Source: Chryseobacterium sp. JUb7
GTDB taxonomy: Bacteria > Bacteroidota > Bacteroidia > Flavobacteriales > Weeksellaceae
Assembly (NCBI RefSeq): GCF_024806495.1
Contig: NZ_JANUFF010000002.1
Span: 496,001 to 560,000 of the forward strand
Length of the DNA: 64,000 nt
Reading direction: 5' to 3'
Shown here: piece by piece, positions 1 to 8,349 of the stretch
How the letters are laid out: the number at the start of each line of letters is the position of its first letter
Numbering within the stretch: position 1 is the stretch's first letter
Translations under genes and position numbers: made by a program
The notes under the pieces: generated by a model
Database searches by the model: none
What the model was told of the DNA's origin: nothing
The model's input: the letters and a program-made list of their open reading frames with translations, nothing else

Positions 1-687
1 ATAATTCTTTCCGAAATCATAAAAGATGAATTGTCTGAAGCTGAAGAATTAAAAGGCGGAAAAAAATTTGAGATAGGAAATACAATTTCACATGTTACCT
101 TACAGCGGTTTTTTGAAAATGATTATCAGGATAAAACGCACAATGATCTGAGGTTTCTAAAGACACTCGATAAGATCTGCATATTTTTAGGGTATAAAGA
201 TCTTAATGCATACATCCAATTTGTAAAAGAAAAGATGAAAGTGACTGAAGAAAATGACCATCAGTTTTTTTTACAGATTGTCTATGATTACTGTGCGCTG
301 GCTTTCGAATTTTATAAAGAATTCCCGAACCACAAGACGGACTTATTAAAAGATCTTGTCTTTAATGATTCGCCTTTTTTAGAGAGAGCATCACAATTCA
401 GTAAAGAACTGTGCGACAGAGATTTTCATTTAGTTACAAAAAATAACCGTTCCAATTATGAAGTTTTTGATATTCATATGGTAACAGATGAGCCCGAAAA
501 AAAGATCTTAGAATCTCAGGAATTCTGGAATCTTTTATTTAAAGTCGGAGAATCCGGTGAAGAACATTTTGTCAATCAGTTAAACACTCAGATTTACTTT
601 CTACGAAAAATCGATAACGTCTGGAAGATCTGGGATAATTATAATCCTGATGCAGGAAGATTGAACAAAAAAGTTGAAATTATATAA
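1..687 (+). CDS. Hypothetical protein, 5'-truncated by the window edge
   Basis: The frame is open from base 1 to a TAA at 685-687 (228 residues visible). No convincing start is seen; a TTG at 31 is possible, but the protein-like sequence continues upstream of it, so the true start is probably outside the window. The N-terminal part (IGNTISHVTLQRFF, then a helix containing LDKICIFLGYKDLNAY) resembles the short helical N-terminal module found in many Bacteroidota proteins of unknown role. The rest is mixed helix and strand with no motif I recognise, no signal peptide and no membrane segment. A strong palindromic terminator follows directly. Function unknown. Confidence 0.6.
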   Translation: MILSEIIKDELSEAEELKGGKKFEIGNTISHVTLQRFFENDYQDKTHNDLRFLKTLDKICIFLGYKDLNAYIQFVKEKMKVTEENDHQFFLQIVYDYCALAFEFYKEFPNHKTDLLKDLVFNDSPFLERASQFSKELCDRDFHLVTKNNRSNYEVFDIHMVTDEPEKKILESQEFWNLLFKVGESGEEHFVNQLNTQIYFLRKIDNVWKIWDNYNPDAGRLNKKVEII

Positions 688-715
688 GAAAGCCGTAGAA
701 TATTCTACGGCTTTC
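688..715 (+). terminator. Intrinsic terminator of the first gene
   Basis: A perfect palindrome with arms GAAAGCCGTAGAAT and ATTCTACGGCTTTC starts right after the stop codon and is followed by TTGTTTC. The T tract is short, but the stem is strong. Confidence 0.75.
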
Positions 716-918
716 TTGTTTCGAAATACTTTTTTCTCACTTGTCTTTGATACAAATATATAGATAATTAAACACCGCATAGTGAACTTAAGCATACTTA
801 AATGAACTCTTCTTTATCTTGAGATAATCGATAACTAACGATTGTTTGGTTATATTTTTCGTATTTGTAAGAAATTCGTAATTTGCATACCCAGAATATA
901 AAAGTAAAAATAGAAAAT

Positions 919-2049
919 ATGTCAACACTTACATTTGCCGAAAAAATTGCTCAAGCAGAGAATTTTTTACCTATTAACGGTACAGATTATATTGAGTTTT
1001 ATGTAGGAAATGCAAAACAGGCTGCACACTATTACAAAACCGCTTTCGGTTTTCAGTCTGTAGCATATGCAGGTCCTGAAACAGGAGTGAGAGATCGTGC
1101 ATCTTATGTTCTTCAACAAGGAAAAATAAGATTGATTTTAACTACAGGTCTTAAGTCTGATTCACCGATCAATGAGCACGTAAAAAAACACGGTGATGGA
1201 GTGAAGATTTTGGCACTTTGGGTAGATGATGCTTACAAAGCTTTTGAAGAAACTACAAAAAGAGGTGGAAAACCTTATTTAGAGCCTGTAACACTTACCG
1301 ATGAGCATGGTGAAGTAAGAATGTCCGGAATTTATACGTACGGAGAAACAGTACACATGTTTGTAGAAAGAAAAAACTATACAGGTCCGTTCATGCCAGG
1401 TTATGAAAAGTGGGAAAGCGCTTATCAGCCGGAAGAAGCAGGATTATTATACGTGGATCACTGTGTAGGAAACGTAGATTGGGACAGAATGATTCCAACT
1501 GTAGAATGGTACGAAAAAGTAATGGGCTTTGTAAATATTCTTTCTTTTGATGATAAACAGATCAATACAGAATATTCTGCTTTGATGTCTAAAGTAATGT
1601 CAAACGGAAACGGATTTGCAAAATTCCCGATCAATGAGCCTGCAGAAGGTAAAAAGAAATCTCAGGTTGAAGAATATCTTGATTTCTACGAAGGTGAAGG
1701 TGTACAACATATCGCTGTGGCAACAAAAGATATTATCCACACAGTAACCGAACTTAAAAAACGTGGTGTAGAATTCCTTTCTGCTCCGCCAGAGGCATAT
1801 TATGATATGGTTCCAGAGAGAGTGGGCCATATTGATGAAGATCTTAAGAAACTTCAGGATTTAGGTATACTTATTGATCATGATGAAGAAGGATACTTAT
1901 TACAGATCTTTACGAAGCCTGTAGAAGACCGTCCTACTCTATTCTTCGAAATTATTGAAAGACACGGTGCACAGAGTTTCGGTGCCGGTAACTTCAAAGC
2001 ATTGTTCGAAGCATTGGAAAGAGAGCAGGAAAGAAGAGGAAATCTTTAA
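919..2049 (+). CDS. hppD: 4-hydroxyphenylpyruvate dioxygenase
   Basis: A 376-residue protein of the vicinal oxygen chelate fold. It converts 4-hydroxyphenylpyruvate to homogentisate in tyrosine breakdown, using Fe(II). The expected metal ligands are visible: His181 (VDHCVGNVD), His264 (GVQHIAVATKD) and Glu344 (FFEIIER). Length is normal for the family (about 350-400). The ATG at 919 (MSTLTFAEKIAQ) is preferred over an upstream TTG at 883, because homology begins at the MSTLTF segment. An intrinsic terminator follows. fahA lies two genes downstream on the same strand, but hmgA, which would act between the two enzymes, is not in the window. Confidence 0.95.
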   Translation: MSTLTFAEKIAQAENFLPINGTDYIEFYVGNAKQAAHYYKTAFGFQSVAYAGPETGVRDRASYVLQQGKIRLILTTGLKSDSPINEHVKKHGDGVKILALWVDDAYKAFEETTKRGGKPYLEPVTLTDEHGEVRMSGIYTYGETVHMFVERKNYTGPFMPGYEKWESAYQPEEAGLLYVDHCVGNVDWDRMIPTVEWYEKVMGFVNILSFDDKQINTEYSALMSKVMSNGNGFAKFPINEPAEGKKKSQVEEYLDFYEGEGVQHIAVATKDIIHTVTELKKRGVEFLSAPPEAYYDMVPERVGHIDEDLKKLQDLGILIDHDEEGYLLQIFTKPVEDRPTLFFEIIERHGAQSFGAGNFKALFEALEREQERRGNL

Positions 2050-2066
2050 TTTTAACAACAATACAG

Positions 2067-2105
2067 AGTTTTGTCAGGATGAAAAATCTTGACAAAACTT
2101 TTTTT
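2067..2105 (+). terminator. Intrinsic terminator of hppD
   Basis: The stem AGTTTTGTCA / TGACAAAACT (2067-2076 and 2090-2099) is followed by six T. An ATG at 2079 lies in the loop, which argues against that codon as the start of the next gene. Confidence 0.85.
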
Positions 2106-2120
2106 ATGAAACACATTATT

Positions 2121-2591
2121 ATGAAAAAAATTATTATCGGAATTTCATTTTTTGGAGCGACATTGGGTTTAAAAGCGCAATACGGAACATTAAATGATAT
2201 CCTTACCAGACTTGAAGAAAGAAAAGGAGTTAATCAGAATCTGGAAAATGTAAACATTGATAACAAAAAATTTGTTTACATAAAAGACGAAGCAGATCAT
2301 ACAGAAAGAGATTTTATTGTCATTAAAGGAAACAAAGTCACTTATGTGGAAGTTTTTGATGATAAAGCTACCGGAGAAACAAGTTCTAATGTCTTTTCGG
2401 GTGATATTATAAGAAATAAAAAAAATATCTTTTCTTTGAGAGCAGATGTGCTTGAAAATAAAAAAGTGCCAATTCCGGTTACTAAGACTTTATTGCTGAC
2501 CAAGCAGGATGATATTTTATACCTTATCGATATCAACACAAGAGCCAGATGGATCGATGAAGCCTCTTATTCAAAGGTGAAAAAAAAATAA
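2121..2591 (+). CDS. Small exported protein of unknown function
   Basis: A 156-residue protein starting MKKIIIGISFFGATLGLKAQ, a signal peptide with probable cleavage after the AQ typical of this phylum. The mature part is lysine-rich and predicted beta-rich (DFIVIKGNKVTYVEV), with no motif I can name. In-frame ATGs also exist at 2079 and 2106, but 2079 lies within the terminator of hppD, and only the start at 2121 puts the hydrophobic core directly after the basic residues. It sits between two tyrosine catabolic genes, though the terminator before it suggests independent transcription. No homology recognised. Confidence 0.7.
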   Translation: MKKIIIGISFFGATLGLKAQYGTLNDILTRLEERKGVNQNLENVNIDNKKFVYIKDEADHTERDFIVIKGNKVTYVEVFDDKATGETSSNVFSGDIIRNKKNIFSLRADVLENKKVPIPVTKTLLLTKQDDILYLIDINTRARWIDEASYSKVKKK

Positions 2592-2782
2592 ATATTACGG
2601 ATTTGTCATTGCGGTAAGCAAAACAGTCTCCTGAACACAAATACTCAGCTTTTTTCAGAATATCACCAATAATCTATTCGTGTATGCAGAAAAATTAGTG
2701 AATAGTCGTGTTTCGAGAAGTCCGAAATATTTGAAAAGTAAATTGTAACGGATTATTTTAATTCAAATTAAATTCTAAACTT

Positions 2783-4030
2783 ATGAAATCATTTGTAGAG
2801 TATTCCTCAAATTCGGATTTTTCAATACATAATATCCCGTTCGGAGTAGCGGTTTTCAACAAAGAATATATCGGATGTTGTACAAGAATCGGAGATCAGG
2901 TCGTTGATCTTGCGACCTTATATGATCTTGGATATTTTGAAGAAATAGAAGGTCTTGATGACAATATTTTTGAAGCCTACACTCTAAACGAGTTTATCGA
3001 ACTTGGAAAGCCTGTAACGAATGCTGTTCGTTTAAAAATTCAGGAATTATTACAGGAAGGCTCCACATTGTCAAAGGATGAAAAAACAATCGAAGATGCA
3101 TTCTACGATTTAGACAAAGTGAAAATGATGATGCCTGTGCACATTCCGAACTATACCGATTTTTACAGCAGTATCGAACACGCGACTAATGTCGGAAAAA
3201 TGTTCAGAGATCCTGCCAATGCATTGCTTCCCAACTGGAAACATCTTCCTGTAGGTTACCATGGCAGAGCTTCATCAATTGTGGTATCAGGTACTGAAAT
3301 CAACCGCCCGAAAGGTCAGACAAAACCAGCAGATGTAGAAAAACCTATTTTCGGACCTTCTAAACAATTGGATTTTGAATTGGAAATGGCTTTTATCATC
3401 AACAAAAATACAGAGATGGGCGAAAGTATTTCTACAAAAGATGCGGAAGACGCAATTTTCGGAATGGTCGTTTTCAATGACTGGTCTGCAAGAGATATCC
3501 AATCTTGGGAATATGTTCCACTGGGGCCATTCCTTGCTAAAAACTTCGGTTCATCAGTTTCTCCATGGGTGGTAACTTTAGAAGCACTGGAGCCATTCAG
3601 AACAGCTTCTCCTACTCAGGATCCGGAAGTTTTAGATTATCTGAAATTTGAAGGAGATAAAAATTACGATATCAATCTTGAAGTATATTTACAGCCTGAA
3701 AATGGGGAAGAAAACCTTATTTCAGAAAGTAACTACAAGTTTATGTACTGGAATATGACCCAACAATTGGCTCATCACACGGTAAACGGCTGTAACGTTG
3801 AAGTTGGAGATATCTATGCAAGCGGAACTATTTCCGGAAGTGATCCAAAATCTTTCGGCTCAATGCTTGAGTTAACCTGGAGAGGTCAGAACCCAATACA
3901 ATTAAGCAACGGACAGGAAAGAAAATTCATCGATGACAACGATACAGTAACAATGAAAGCCTGGGCTGAAAAAGATGGAGTAAGAGTTGGGTTTGGTGAA
4001 GTAAGTGGAAAAATTATTCCAACGAAATAA
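2783..4030 (+). CDS. fahA: Fumarylacetoacetase
   Basis: A 415-residue enzyme that hydrolyses 4-fumarylacetoacetate to fumarate and acetoacetate, the last step of tyrosine catabolism. An N-terminal SH3-like domain (about 15-115) is followed by the FAH fold. The catalytic and metal-binding residues fall at the same numbers as in mammalian FAH: Asp126, His133, Glu199, Glu201, Asp233 and Lys253 (DFYSSIEHATN, DFELEMAF, NDWSARDIQ, PFLAKNFG). Length matches the family (about 415-430). The start is the first ATG of the frame and aligns with the family. It lies 191 bp after the small exported protein gene, so it may have its own promoter. Confidence 0.96.
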   Translation: MKSFVEYSSNSDFSIHNIPFGVAVFNKEYIGCCTRIGDQVVDLATLYDLGYFEEIEGLDDNIFEAYTLNEFIELGKPVTNAVRLKIQELLQEGSTLSKDEKTIEDAFYDLDKVKMMMPVHIPNYTDFYSSIEHATNVGKMFRDPANALLPNWKHLPVGYHGRASSIVVSGTEINRPKGQTKPADVEKPIFGPSKQLDFELEMAFIINKNTEMGESISTKDAEDAIFGMVVFNDWSARDIQSWEYVPLGPFLAKNFGSSVSPWVVTLEALEPFRTASPTQDPEVLDYLKFEGDKNYDINLEVYLQPENGEENLISESNYKFMYWNMTQQLAHHTVNGCNVEVGDIYASGTISGSDPKSFGSMLELTWRGQNPIQLSNGQERKFIDDNDTVTMKAWAEKDGVRVGFGEVSGKIIPTK

Positions 4031-4059
4031 TTATAATTTTAAATTAAACAAATAACTGA

Positions 4060-4168
4060 GATGCTTTGACTTCGCTCAGCATGACATTTCTAATATTAAC
4101 TGAGATAAGCGCAATGTTTTAACAGTCTATTTTTAGCGATGATGTCATGCAGAGCTTGTCGAAGCATC
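4060..4168. repeat. REP-like inverted repeat
   Basis: Imperfect inverted arms at 4060-4087 (GATGCTTTGACTTCGCTCAG...) and 4142-4168 (...GCTTGTCGAAGCATC) flank about 54 bp. The arms pair over most of their length. The element lies between fahA and the flavin reductase-like gene. It looks like a non-coding palindromic element of the REP/MITE kind; no ORF lies inside. Confidence 0.65.
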
Positions 4169-4203
4169 TTTTTTCAATTTATATTTTTTAGTATTCAACA
4201 AAC

Positions 4204-5025
4204 ATGAAAACAGTAATCCCCTCCGAAATAACTTCCGTACAATTACAAACCATTATGCAGACTGCCGTTTCACCGCGTCCGATTGCTTTGGCTTCAACCG
4301 TCGATAAAAATGGTAATATCAATTTATCGCCTTTCAGTTTTTTCAATATGTTCAGTACCGTTCCTCCGATTTTGATTTTTTCACCATCAAGGAGAGTTCG
4401 TGATAATACCACGAAGCACACGCTGGAAAATGTTTTGGAAACTTCAGAAGTAGTCATAGGAACAGTAAATTTTCCGATCGTGCAGCAAATTTCATTGGCG
4501 TCAACAGAGTATGAAGGTGGCGTAAATGAATTCATAAAATCTGGCCTTACAATGAAAGATGCAGATCTTGTTAAGCCTAAATTAATTGAAGAGTGCCCTG
4601 TAAACTTTGAGTGTAAAGTTTTAGAAGTAAAATCTTTAGGAGATCAGGGCGGAGCAGGAAATCTGGTCATTTGTGAAGTTCAGAAAATCCATATCAGAGA
4701 AGAATATTTAAACGCAGAAGGAAATCTTGATCAGAAAAAACTGGATATGGTAGCCCGTTTAGGAGGAAACTGGTATTCGAGAAGCAACGAAAACAACCTT
4801 TTTGAAGTACCTAAACCTTTGGTAACAAAAGGAATTGGTTTTGATCTTCTGCCGGATGCTATAAAGTATAGCAAAGTTTTTACCGGAAATGATTTGGGAA
4901 TGCTGGCCAATGTAGAAGTCTTACCATCAGAAAACTGTCACGAAGATGAAAATATTCATCAGGATGCTCAGAAACTACTGCTTGAAAGTAAAATTGAAGA
5001 AGCCTGGAAGGTTTTAACTAAATAA
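4204..5025 (+). CDS. Flavin reductase-like FMN-binding protein
   Basis: A 273-residue protein of the flavin reductase-like (split-barrel, DIM6/NTAB) family. The N-terminal half carries the family pattern: AVSPRPIALASTVDKNG, then NLSPFSFFNMFSTVPP and a segment with RDNTTKHTLENV that usually contacts FMN. The C-terminal extension (LARLGG-like region around 185-200) is common in the longer Bacteroidota members. Substrate unknown. It follows fahA with an inverted repeat between them, so a role linked to aromatic amino acid breakdown is possible but unproven. No signal peptide. Confidence 0.85.
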   Translation: MKTVIPSEITSVQLQTIMQTAVSPRPIALASTVDKNGNINLSPFSFFNMFSTVPPILIFSPSRRVRDNTTKHTLENVLETSEVVIGTVNFPIVQQISLASTEYEGGVNEFIKSGLTMKDADLVKPKLIEECPVNFECKVLEVKSLGDQGGAGNLVICEVQKIHIREEYLNAEGNLDQKKLDMVARLGGNWYSRSNENNLFEVPKPLVTKGIGFDLLPDAIKYSKVFTGNDLGMLANVEVLPSENCHEDENIHQDAQKLLLESKIEEAWKVLTK

Positions 5026-5030
5026 TTTTG

Positions 5031-5123
5031 GATGGAAGTCAGAAGTGGGAAGATGGAAGTTTTCAAACTGTGAAAATATCCGGAACAATTGTAGCCTCCG
5101 CCTTCCCACTTCCTTCTTCCAGT
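5031..5123. repeat. Inverted repeat between convergent genes
   Basis: A purine-rich arm at 5031-5060 (GAAGTGGGAAGATGG) and a complementary arm at 5101-5123 (CTTCCCACTTCC) lie between the ends of two convergent genes. It may act as a bidirectional terminator and resembles intergenic REP-like elements. Confidence 0.5.
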
Positions 5124-5125
5124 CT

Positions 5126-5974
5126 TTATTCATTCACAATTTTATCGTTGATAAATTCAATTGATTTTTCTACCACTTTACTCAGGTCACCAGGTAAATT
5201 CTCTTCTTCCCAAGGTTCTTTCGCGCCAAAAGTATGATTCGCATTTTCGATTAAAAACAATTCCGAATTTGGATGCAAAATATGAAGATGTTCTGCGTTT
5301 TTCACCCCTACACTTTCATCATTTGTACCATGAATAATTAAAAAGTGAGCTTTTGCCATTTCAGTTGCTCTTTCGACATCAAAACGGTGTTCATTTTTTT
5401 CAAAGTCTTCAAAAAACTGATAATAATGAGGCATTTCCTGTTTTGTCCGTCCGTTTACAACATAATAAACACCGGCTTTCTTCCAATTCTCGAAAGCTTC
5501 ATTTTTAGGAAAACGTTCCAGAGAATCAACACTTGCTAAGGTAATCAATCCGTTAATTCTTTCATCTTCATAAGTATTAACAATAGAAATCCCTCCTCCT
5601 CTGCTGTGTCCGATTAAAATAATTTTCTGGTCATCAACCTTAGCATCTTTAACGAAATAGTTGATCACTGCCAGCAAATCAGAAAGTTCTTTAGAATAAT
5701 TATTATTTCCGAAAGCTTCCAGATCAGCAAAATTGTGAGGATCCTCAACAGTTGTTCCATTGTGGGAAAAATTAAACTTTACAAAGAAAAATCCTGCTTC
5801 TGCAAATTTTTCGGCCATTAGATTCCATGCTCCCCAGTCCTTGTAACCTTTATAGCCATGAACAAAAACGATCAACGGTAACTTTTTTTCTGTTTCAGGG
5901 TAAAATGCGTCCGCCAAAAAATTTCTGGTTTCCGGATTTGAAATGATAATATTTTGCTTTTTTGTGATTTTCAT
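5126..5974 (-). CDS. Alpha/beta hydrolase (dienelactone hydrolase/peptidase-like)
   Basis: A 282-residue cytoplasmic alpha/beta hydrolase. The oxyanion-hole HG lies in VFVHGYKGYKDWG, the nucleophile Ser124 in the elbow GHSRGG, the acid in HGTNDESV and the catalytic His in ENANHTFGA. A complete catalytic triad therefore seems present. There is no signal peptide, unlike the two exported hydrolases nearby. Substrate cannot be told from sequence. It converges on the flavin reductase-like gene across a 100-bp gap that holds an inverted repeat. Confidence 0.85.
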   Translation of the reverse strand: MKITKKQNIIISNPETRNFLADAFYPETEKKLPLIVFVHGYKGYKDWGAWNLMAEKFAEAGFFFVKFNFSHNGTTVEDPHNFADLEAFGNNNYSKELSDLLAVINYFVKDAKVDDQKIILIGHSRGGGISIVNTYEDERINGLITLASVDSLERFPKNEAFENWKKAGVYYVVNGRTKQEMPHYYQFFEDFEKNEHRFDVERATEMAKAHFLIIHGTNDESVGVKNAEHLHILHPNSELFLIENANHTFGAKEPWEEENLPGDLSKVVEKSIEFINDKIVNE

Positions 5975-6164
5975 ATTTTATACTTAATTATATTTTTCAA
6001 ACCTCTGTATACTTTGTCATTCCATGAGAATTTCTGTGATGACAATTCACAGCAGAATCCCAAAATTATCTGTAAAGGTTTTTATTAATTTAATCAAATT
6101 TGATTTTTCACTTAAAAATATTAAAAATACAGATAAACACAAAGTAAAATCTTATTTTTGCTGT

Positions 6165-6938
6165 ATGTTGGATTTAAGAACAATAACCGTCATGCGTTAC
6201 ATTTTGCCACTTCGTGAAGGAGGTTCGCTTCCGGCTTTGGCAGAGGCTGATGATGATTTTAAATATGTTTTAAAATTTCGTGGTGCAGGTCACGGAGTTA
6301 AAATGTTGATTTCTGAATTATTAGGTGGAAAAATAACGGAAGCTTTGGGATTAAAAATTCCTGAACTTGTTTTTATCAACCTAGATGTAGATTTTGGAAG
6401 AGCCGAAGCTGATGAAGAGATTCAGGATTTATTAAAAAATTCCGAAGGTCTGAATTTGGGACTGCACTATCTTTCCGGCTCAATAACTTATGATCCCAGC
6501 ATTACCATTGACCCTCTTCTGGCGTCAAAAATCGTTTGGCTTGATGCGTTTATCACCAATATTGACCGTACCTTTAAGAACACCAATATGCTGATGTGGA
6601 ATAAAGAATTGTGGATCATAGACAATGGTGCTTCTTTTTATTTCCATCATTCCTGGCAAAATTTTGATACGGCTGCTAAAACGCCGTTCAAATATGTAAA
6701 AGACCATGTTTTGCTTCCACAGGCGAAAATGCTGGATGAAGCAGATCACTTTGCAAAAAAAGTTTTAAACGAAGAGCTTTTCAGAGAAATCGTCAATTTG
6801 ATTCCTGAAGATTGGTTGCACTGGAATGATGCTGATGAAACCCCGGAAGAAATCCGTGAGATCTATTTCAACTTCCTTAAGACAAGGTTAGAAAATTCTG
6901 AAATCTTTTTAAACGAAGCCAAAAATGCAAGAGGATAA
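6165..6938 (+). CDS. HipA-like kinase family protein
   Basis: A 257-residue protein of the small HipA-like kinase family. It lacks the N-terminal subdomain of classical HipA but keeps a catalytic-loop-like motif NIDRTFKNTN (Asp134) and a metal-binding-loop-like IDNGASF (Asp153). The N-terminal REGGSLPAL and KFRGAGHG segments may form the nucleotide-binding part. The start at 6165 follows a TATTTTTG box at 6153-6160, giving an almost leaderless message; 6192 (MRYILPL) is an alternative. It overlaps the DUF3037 gene by 14 bp, so the two are surely co-transcribed. Kinase activity and any toxin role are inference; no HipB-like regulator is adjacent. Confidence 0.8.
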   Translation: MLDLRTITVMRYILPLREGGSLPALAEADDDFKYVLKFRGAGHGVKMLISELLGGKITEALGLKIPELVFINLDVDFGRAEADEEIQDLLKNSEGLNLGLHYLSGSITYDPSITIDPLLASKIVWLDAFITNIDRTFKNTNMLMWNKELWIIDNGASFYFHHSWQNFDTAAKTPFKYVKDHVLLPQAKMLDEADHFAKKVLNEELFREIVNLIPEDWLHWNDADETPEEIREIYFNFLKTRLENSEIFLNEAKNARG

Positions 6939-7308
6939 AATATACGAATATGCTGTAATACGCCTGGTGCCGAAAGTTGAAAGAGAAGAGTTTTTCAACA
7001 TAGGATTGGTGATGTTTTCTAAAAAGGAAAAATTCATCAAAGTGGAATTTTATTTATGTCCGGATAAATTTAAGTTGATGCACAGCAAGCTGGATTATGA
7101 TGACATTATTCAAAACCTGGAAAGTTTCAAAAAAATAGCCGAAGGAACTAAAGATGGCGGACCGATTGCGCAATTTGAAATTCCTGAACGTTTCCGCTGG
7201 CTGACAGCTGTAAGAAGCTCAGTCGTTCAGACTTCCAGACCTCATCCTGGAAAATCCAAAGATCTTGAAAAGACTTTTGGTAAACTTTTTGAGGAGTTAG
7301 TAAAATAA
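6925..7308 (+). CDS. DUF3037 family protein
   Basis: A 127-residue protein with the DUF3037 pattern: YEYAVIRLVPKVEREEFFNIGLVMFS near the N terminus and FRWLTAVRSSVVQTSRPHPG in the C-terminal half. The ATG at 6925 lies inside the end of the HipA-like gene (14-bp overlap), which indicates translational coupling. This pairing is, to my knowledge, common across bacteria, and the function of the pair is unknown. No signal peptide or membrane segment. It could act as a partner or regulator of the kinase-like protein. Confidence 0.8.
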   Translation: MQEDKIYEYAVIRLVPKVEREEFFNIGLVMFSKKEKFIKVEFYLCPDKFKLMHSKLDYDDIIQNLESFKKIAEGTKDGGPIAQFEIPERFRWLTAVRSSVVQTSRPHPGKSKDLEKTFGKLFEELVK

Positions 7309-7329
7309 CAACACTTCAAAAAATATTCT

Positions 7330-8349
7330 ATGAAATCAATGAATCACAATATAATTTACAGGTTTTCTATAAACCTGTTTTTTGTGTTTTTTCTGGGCTT
7401 ATTTAATTTCGGATTTTCTCAAAACCAAATTGAGTCGAAAACTCCAAAGAGTATACTTCTTCCGGAAAAAACCTCTTTTTCAGAAAATGTAGTTTATAAA
7501 ACCGATGACAAAGGAAACTCTTTACATCTAGATATTTACAAACCTAAAAATACATCTTCTGAAAAGCTGCCTGTAGTCATTTATGTACATGGTGGCGGCT
7601 GGGTTGGCGGCGATAAAATCATTCATGCAGATACCTATATTGAAAATACGATTCTGAAACTGGTTGAAAAAAACTATGCTGTCATCAGTATAGATTATAC
7701 TCTGGTAAGCAAAGACGTTCATTTTCCGGCTCCAGTCAATGACACCAAAGATGCAGTAAGATGGGTAAGAAAGAATGCTGATCAGTATCATTTTGACCCT
7801 AATAACATTGGGTTATTCGGAGCATCTGCCGGTTCTCATCTATCAATGCTTGCTGCTTATACCCAGGATAATGAATTTGTAGGAGCTCCGGAACTTTCCG
7901 GCTATTCTGCAAAAGTAAATTATGTTGTCAATAATTTCGGACCGACAGATTTAAACAAACTTTTGCTTACCCGAATCGGAAGATTTCCGGTATTTATTGT
8001 CGGGCTATTTTCTAAAAAAATTGTTAGCCTGAGAGAAAATCTGATTCGCGGAATGTCCGGCTATGAAATTAAAGATGACAAGAGAAAAGTAGTAGATTAT
8101 TTTAAAACGATCTCTCCGATCACTTATGTTGACCATGCAGTTCCAACGCTTATTTTACAGGGAAATAAAGATAAGATTGTCCCTTTAAAACAATCCAAAA
8201 AACTTCAGAAAGCACTTCAGAATGAGAATATGAAAAACTCATTAACTGTTGTGGAAGGTGGAAATCACGGTTTCAGAACCACAGATAAGGCTTATCTTGA
8301 TCAGCTTGTTGATGAAATGGTAGATTTTATTGTTGCACAGAAAAAATAA
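7330..8349 (+). CDS. Exported alpha/beta hydrolase (HSL/BD-FAE-like esterase)
   Basis: A 339-residue protein with an N-terminal signal peptide (hydrophobic core about residues 12-29, ending FGFSQ). It carries the hormone-sensitive lipase-type oxyanion motif HGGGW (87-91), the nucleophile Ser167 in GASAGS, the acid in GNKDKIVP and the His in EGGNHGF. Likely a periplasmic or secreted carboxylesterase; whether the substrate is a xylan-linked ester or a small ester cannot be told. It starts 21 bp after the DUF3037 gene and may be read through from it. Its stop codon abuts the stop of the convergent phospholipase D-like gene with no gap. Confidence 0.88.
   Translation: MKSMNHNIIYRFSINLFFVFFLGLFNFGFSQNQIESKTPKSILLPEKTSFSENVVYKTDDKGNSLHLDIYKPKNTSSEKLPVVIYVHGGGWVGGDKIIHADTYIENTILKLVEKNYAVISIDYTLVSKDVHFPAPVNDTKDAVRWVRKNADQYHFDPNNIGLFGASAGSHLSMLAAYTQDNEFVGAPELSGYSAKVNYVVNNFGPTDLNKLLLTRIGRFPVFIVGLFSKKIVSLRENLIRGMSGYEIKDDKRKVVDYFKTISPITYVDHAVPTLILQGNKDKIVPLKQSKKLQKALQNENMKNSLTVVEGGNHGFRTTDKAYLDQLVDEMVDFIVAQKK

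Noticed and set aside
2079..2120. Upstream start for the small exported protein
   Set aside because: The ATG lies in the loop of the hppD terminator, and the signal peptide begins at 2121.
5318..5335. TCATCATTTGTACC as a target of the array RNAs
   Set aside because: The gene there is on the minus strand, so its mRNA has the same sense as the array motif and cannot pair with it.
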